Assembly: GCF_029407905.1 (NCBI RefSeq)
Contig: NC_073626.1
Location: forward strand, 104,772,982 to 104,836,981
From: Bubalus kerabau
Taxonomy: Eukaryota; Chordata; Mammalia; Artiodactyla; Bovidae
Reading direction: 5' to 3'
DNA: 64,000 bases
Below, one piece after another: positions 58,945 to 64,000 of this stretch (its first letter is position 1; the number at the start of each line of letters is the position of its first letter). The position numbers were made by a program, and so were the translations under genes. Under the pieces are notes generated by a model. It searched no databases. It saw nothing but the letters and a program-made list of their open reading frames with translations, and had not been told where the DNA came from.

Positions 58945-61900
58945 CCCTGCATCTGAAGTCAGGGGCAGCGGCAGGAGTAGCTACCCCCTACCCGAGGCCA
59001 GGGGTGGTGGCCGGGAGTAGCTACCCCATGTCCAAGGAGCGGTGGCTGTGCAGGTACAGGATGGCCACTGGAGAAGGGAATGGCAAACCACTTCAGTATT
59101 CTTGCCTTGAGAACACCATGAACACTATGGAAAAGCAAAATGATAGGATACTGAAAGAGGAACTCCCCAGGTCAGTAGGGGCCCATTATGCTACTGGAGA
59201 TCAGTGGAGAAATAACTCCAGAAAGAATGAAGGGATGGAGCCAAAGCAAAAACAACACCCAGTTGTGGATGTGACTGGTGATAGAAGCAAGGTCCGATGC
59301 TGTAAAGAGCAATATTGCATAGGAACCTGGAATGTCAGGTCCATGAATCAAGGAAAATTGGAAGTGGTCAAACAGGAGATGGCAAGAGTGAATATCGACA
59401 TTCTAGGAATCAGCGAACTAAAATGGACCGGAATGAGTGAATTTAAATCAGACGACCATCATATCTACTACTGCGGGCAGGAATCCCTTAGAATAAATGG
59501 AGTAGCCATCATGGGCAACAAACGAGTCCGAAATGCAGTACTTGGATGCAATCTCAAAAATGACAGAATGATCTCTGTTCATTTCCAAGGCAAAGCATTC
59601 AATATCACAGTAATCCAAGCCTATGCCCCAACCAGTAACACTGAAGAAGCTGAAGTTGAATGGTTCTATGAAGACCTACAAGACCTTTTAAAACTAACAC
59701 CCAAAAAAGATGTCCTTTTCATTATAGGGGACTGGAATGCAAAAGTAGGAAGTCAAGAAACACCTGGAGTAACAGGCAAATTTGGCCTTGGAGTATGGAA
59801 TGAAACAGGGCAAAGGCTAATAGAGATTTGCCAAGACAATCCATTGGTCATAGCAAACACCCTCTTCCAACAACACAAGAGAAGACTCTACACATGGACA
59901 TCACCAGATGGTCAACACTGAAATCAGACTGATTATATTCTTTGCAGCCAAAGATGCAGAAGCTCTATACAGTCAGCAAAAACAAGACCAGGAGCTGACT
60001 GTGGCTCAGACCATGAACTCCTTATTGCCAAATTCAGACTGAAATTGAAGAAAGTAGGGAAAACCACTAGACCATTCAGGCATGACCTAAATCAAATCCC
60101 TTATGATTATACAGTGGAAGTGAGAAATAGATTTAAGGGCCTAGATCTGATAGATAGAGTGCCTGATGAACTATGGAATGAGGTTCGTGACATTGTACAG
60201 GAGACAGGGATCAAGACCATCCCCATGGAAAAGAAATGCACAAAAGCAAAATGGCTGTCTGGGGAGGCCTTACAAATAGCTGTGAAAAGAAGAGAAGTGA
60301 AAAGCAAAGGAGAAAAGGAAAGATATAAACATCTGAATGCAGAGTTCCAAAGAATAGCAAGAAGAGATAAGAAAGCCTTCCTCAGCAATAATGCAAAGAA
60401 ATAGAGGAAAACAACAGAATGGGGATGACTAGAGATCTCTTCAATAAAATTAGAGATACCAAGGGAACATTCCATGCAAAGATGGGCTCGGTAAAGGACA
60501 GAAATGGTATGGACCTAACAGAAGCAGAAGATATTAAGAAGAGGTGGCAAGAATACACAGAACAACTGTACAAAAAAGAGCTTCACGACCAAGATAATCA
60601 CGATGATGTGATCACTCACCTAGAGCCAGACATCTTGGAATGTGAAGTCAAGTGGGCCTTAGAAAGCATCACTACGAACAAAGCAGTGGAGGTGATGGAA
60701 TTCCAGTTGAGCTATTTCAAATCCTAAAAGATGATGCTGTGAAAGTGCTGCACTCAATATGCCAGCAAATTTGGAAAGCTCAGCAGTGGCCACAGGACTG
60801 GAAAAGGTCAGTTTTCATTCCAATCCCAAAGAAAGGCAATGCCAAAGAATGCTCAAACTACCACACAATTGCACTCATCTCACATGCTAGTAAAGTAAGG
60901 CTCAAAATCCCCCAGCCAGGCTTCAGCAATATGTGAACCGTGAACTTCCAGATGTTCAAGCTGGTTTTAGAAAAGGCAGAGGAACCAGAGATCAAATTGC
61001 AAACATCCTCTGGATGATGGAAAAAGCAAGAGAGTACCAGAAAAACATCTATTTCTGCTTTATTGACTATACCAAAGCCTTTGTGTGGATCACAGTAAAC
61101 TGTGGGAAATTCTGAAAGAGATGGGAAAAGCAGAGCACCCGACTTGCCTCTTAGTAACCTGTATGCAGGTCAGGAAGCAACAGTTAGAACTGGACATGGA
61201 ACAACAGACTGGTCCAAATAGGAAAAGGAATATGTCAAGGCTGTATATTGTCACCCTGCTTATTTAACTTATATGCAGAGTACATCATGAGAAATGGTGG
61301 ACCGGAAAAAGCACAAGCTGGAATCAAGATTGCCGGGAGAAATATCAATAACCTCAGATATGCAGATGACACCACCCTTATGGCAGAAAGTGAAGACGAA
61401 CTAAAAAGCCTCTTGATGAAAGTGAAAGAGGAGACTGAAAAAGTTGGCTTAAAACTCAACATTCAGAAAACGAAGATCATGGCATCTGGTCCCATTACTT
61501 CATGGGAAACCGATGGGGAAACAGTGGAAACAGTGTCAGACTTTATTTTTCTGGGCTCCAAAATCACTGTAGATGGTGACTTCAGCCATGAAATTAAAAG
61601 AGGCTTACTCCTTGGAAGGAAAGTTATGTCCAACCTAGATAGCATATTGAAAAGCAGAGATATTACTTTGCCAACAAAGGTCCGTCTAGTCAAGGTTATG
61701 GTTTTTCCAGTGGTCATGTATGGATGTGAGAGTTGGACTGTGAAGAAAGCTGAGCACCGAAGAATTGATGCTTTTGAACTGTGGTGTTGGAGAAGCTTCT
61801 TGAGAGTCCCTTGGACTGCAGGGAGATCCAACCAGTCCATTCTAAAGGAGATCAGCCCTGGGATTTCTTTGGAATGAATGATGTTAAAGCTGAAACTCCA

Positions 61901-62150
61901 GTACTTTGGCCACCTCGTGCGAAGAGTTGACTCATTGGAAAAGACTCTGATGCTGGGAGGGATTTGGGGGCAGGAGGAAAAGGGGACGACAGAGGATGAG
62001 ATGGCTGGATGGCATCACTGACTCGATGGACGTGAGTTTGAGTGAACTCCGGGAGATGGTGATGGACAGGGAGGCCTGGCGTGCTGCGATTCATGGGGTC
62101 GCAACGAGTCGAACACGACTGAGAGACTGAACTGAACTGAGCTGAACTGA
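58945..62150 (+). mobile_element. BovB LINE, near full length, dead
   Basis: The best BovB of the window, 3.2 kb. A GC-richer 5' part with repeated 'gaggccaggggtggtggcc'-like units precedes a long open frame (58,935-59,921) containing the apurinic endonuclease: CIGTWNVRSMNQGKLE, GISELKWTG, YYCGQESL and GDWNAKVGSQETPG. A stop (CGA-to-TGA-like) after SPDGQH at 59,919 splits it before the CGSDHELLIA block. The frame then shifts near 60,385, 60,685, 60,915, 61,080 and 61,200. RT blocks FIPIPKKG, FRKGRGTRDQIANI, FCFIDYTKAF and intact YADD (61,359-61,370) follow; the last frame, 61,248-61,877, is 209 codons. The tail is ACTGA repeats. No transposition can be expected from this copy. Confidence 0.95.
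59919..59921 (+). other. Nonsense codon inside the BovB endonuclease
   Basis: TGA in the position where the other long copies and the family read an arginine-like codon (the sense arm at 33 kb reads the same acactga). Upstream and downstream codons are in the same frame, so this is a simple nonsense change of the CpG-decay type. Confidence 0.7.
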
Positions 62151-62732
62151 AGCGTAAATTGGTCTTTAAATTATATTTAAAACATATCTTAAATCAAACT
62201 GACCTAAAGTAAAAATATATAAATGCAAAATTAGTTACTATATCCTATCCCATGTTGAACCCATGATTTTAACAATTTTGATATGTGATCCTATGACACC
62301 AAACAATTTGGTGTGTGGTTTAATAGATACGATCAGTTTCTTTTTTGAGTTTGTTTGTTTTCTTTGCTCAATCCCCAAGATCTTGGATTTTCATTTCCTG
62401 ATGGACCTTGGTGATTTAGTGAACAATAATTGTAGTCTTCTACAACTATGTCAGAAGAAACTCAGCATTAGTTGTCTAACATTTCAGACTCAGAATTCCT
62501 CATTTAAAGTATTGAAATTTGATTGTCCTGAACTCATGACTCTGAGGCAGAGTTTCCGACCAGAGGAAATTCATGGTGAAGAATGGCTTCATGTGTCACC
62601 CCCAATAATATTTTCACCTTGACAGAGACTATCATTGCCTTGACCCCAGGCATGAAAATTTTTGCAAAGTTTTCGATGGTGTTTTCTTTGGTAGAAAATT
62701 TTAAAATATAAGACAAATATAGCTGTCTTCTA
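62151..62732. other. Unique sequence
   Basis: No repeat recognised. A 119-codon open frame (62,263-62,622) with FDCPELMTLRQSFRPEE near its end shows no family motif or splice context. Confidence 0.4.
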
Positions 62733-62744
62733 CCTATTTTGCAA

Positions 62745-63063
62745 GGAGATCCAATCAGTCCATCCTAAAGGAAAACAGTACTGAATATTCATTGGAAAGA
62801 CTTATATTGAAGCTGAAACTCCAATACTTTGGCCACCTCATGCAAAGAGCTGACTCATTTAAAAAGGCCCTGATGCTGAGGAAGATTGAAGACAGCAGGA
62901 GAAGGGGATGACAGAGGATGATATGGTTGGATGGCATCACTGACTGCATGGATATGAGTTTGAGTAAACTCCGGATGTTGGTGATGGACAGGGAGGCCTG
63001 GAGTGCTGCAGTCCATGGGGTCGCACAGAGTTGAACATGACTGAGTGACTGAACTGAACTGAA
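62745..63063 (+). mobile_element. BovB LINE, short 3' copy
   Basis: Last ~320 bp of BovB, from ggagatccaatcagtcc to the ACTGA tail. The imperfect repeat cctattttgcaa (62,733-62,744) / cctactctgcaa (63,064-63,075), 10 of 12 identical, is the probable target duplication, although its gcaa also fits BovB. Confidence 0.92.
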
Positions 63064-63075
63064 CCTACTCTGCAA

Positions 63076-63932
63076 TATAGAAATACCACCTATTTCTTTA
63101 AATAAACATCAGCCATCAGATTTTCCTATGATTCTCCCAGTGTCCCTGGTAGTTGTCACCAGAAAGATAATCTTTTCAAAGCACAGCAATCACCTACCCA
63201 GGTTCCTGCTTGCTTTGTTTATTGTTGCCAATTCAAGTGAGGGCATCTCGGCTTCCCAATTGACTTAGATCCTTTGTGTGTAAGTCCTGAAGCTTAAACT
63301 GAATCTGCATGTGTGTGCATTTAGATATTCTTATGTACAACTGTAAGAATATAGTTCTTACAGAAACTGAAGCTGAAAAAACAACATCCAAATAAATATA
63401 AAATATCCAAATAAAATATCAAACTGTGAAACCATCAATAATGTGCTTTTCTACAATGAACTCACATTAGTTGAAGGCAGTGCATTCATATTTAATTCAT
63501 AGTCTGTTTTTGCTCAAAATTTGCTACCAGATAATTGATCTGGCTTTTTGTTTATCTGAATTAGAATGTAGTCATTATTGAGTTATCAGGTTTTGCTGTT
63601 CAGTGCCTCTTGTCAGCTATCGAGATGGCCAAAAGTACCAAGTCAACCACCATGTGGCCCACTGCGTTCCTCACATAGCCACAGGCTGAAGGAAATGCCA
63701 ACTTTGGGGGTGTGTGCATGTGTGTGTCCTTGCCTTAGGTACAAACAATTAAAACGAAAGTTTGGATGAGATTTCTGTACTGACAGCTACCACTGTAGGC
63801 AATGAGAGAGATGGTGGGCAATAGCTTCCACTAACATGCCTTGTAGACAAAAAAAAAAAAAAAAAAAAAGGACCTGTTTTCCATAATTCACTCAAACTCC
63901 AAACAGCAACTTAATTTTCTTTCAGTTTTCAG
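63076..63932. other. Unique sequence with a poly-A tract
   Basis: No gene recognised. A pure run of ~21 A at 63,849-63,869 could be a retroposon tail, but no source sequence is recognisable upstream. Confidence 0.45.
63849..63869. repeat. Poly-A tract
   Basis: About 21 uninterrupted A. Confidence 0.95.
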
Positions 63933-63981
63933 TTTGAGACGCACGGCAGGGATCTCCTCCGCAAGCAAAAGGCAATCTGAG
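63933..63981 (+). other. Candidate exon at the window's right end
   Basis: A pyrimidine-rich tract (ttttctttcagttttcag) is followed by a CpG-bearing segment (gacgcacgg, tccgcaagc) and a near-ideal donor, GAG|gtgaga at 63,982. The exon is 49 bp (or 56 bp if the first AG at 63,925 is used). One frame is open throughout and reads LRRTAGISSASKRQSE. The local CpG density contrasts with the rest of the non-repeat sequence. It could be a coding or a 5' untranslated exon; the gene is not recognisable from so little sequence. Confidence 0.35.
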
Positions 63982-64000
63982 GTGAGAAGACGAGCATGCC

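Noticed and set aside
58935..59921. 328-codon open frame, the longest in the window
   Set aside because: BovB 5' region and endonuclease domain; interrupted by a stop and followed by frameshifts. Not a host gene.
61248..61877. 209-codon open frame that looks like a reverse transcriptase gene
   Set aside because: It is the RT C-terminal part of a dead BovB copy, with stops and shifts upstream.
62263..62622. 119-codon plus-strand open frame between two BovB copies
   Set aside because: No splice borders, no recognised motif and a hydrophobic AT-driven composition in its first half.
1..64000. CRISPR array, prophage, bacterial operon or phage-defence system
   Set aside because: The window is ruminant nuclear DNA; the only regularly repeated units are SINEs, BovB and microsatellites.

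Overview
This window is nuclear DNA of a ruminant, almost certainly a bovid (cattle, sheep or goat type). The diagnosis rests on repeats: nine separable copies of the RTE-type LINE BovB, many Bov-tA and dimeric Bov-A2 SINEs, one CHR-2-type cetartiodactyl SINE and ruminant-type L1 3' ends, set in AT-rich, CpG-poor sequence with older mammalian repeats (L2, MIR, L1M, an LTR, a Tigger-like DNA element). Nothing bacterial or viral-genomic is present, and there are no operons or CRISPR arrays. I could not identify any intact protein-coding gene. Almost every long open frame lies in BovB or in SINE sequence.

Layout. 0-14 kb: mostly unique AT-rich DNA with a MIR, a nested pair of Bov-tA SINEs (2 kb), a broken 7SL RNA pseudogene (3.9 kb), Bov-A2 plus Bov-tA (6.8-7.4 kb), a 3' BovB fragment (9 kb) and old L1 and L2 pieces. 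13.4-16.1 kb: an L1 ORF2 fragment split by Bov-A2, then an antisense BovB and a Bov-tA ending in a (TA)n tract. 17-20 kb: a patchwork of old L2, one copy split by a Bov-tA with clear target duplications, an old GC-richer repeat and a MIR. 26-28 kb: an L1 tail, a Bov-A2, and an antisense BovB carrying a nested Bov-tA. 30.4-33.5 kb: a large BovB whose 5' part is inverted. 34-39.2 kb: Bov-A2 copies, an L1M, a CHR-2 SINE, Bov-tA copies and an old LTR. 39-49 kb: mostly unique sequence with MIR, L2 and two Bov-tA. 49.6-51 kb: Bov-A2 and an antisense BovB at touching insertion sites. 52.8-54.9 kb: Bov-tA, a short antisense BovB with exact target duplications and a 456-bp Tigger-like element. 55.7-63.1 kb: an L1M 3' end followed by three same-strand BovB copies, one nearly full length (58.95-62.15 kb).

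Genes. Three short stretches have splice-like borders and an open frame (minus strand 23,647-23,781; plus strand 47,585-47,662; plus strand 63,933-63,981). They are candidates only. The window is best read as intergenic or long-intron DNA shaped by BovB and by the SINEs that share its 3' sequence.

The most informative observations are the head-to-head BovB at 30-33 kb, a frame-breaking deletion shared by two separate BovB copies, the 7SL pseudogene, the ordered nested insertions readable from their target duplications, and the three candidate exons. I found no convincing undescribed biological system. Repeat family names come from recognition of consensus sequences, not from a database search.
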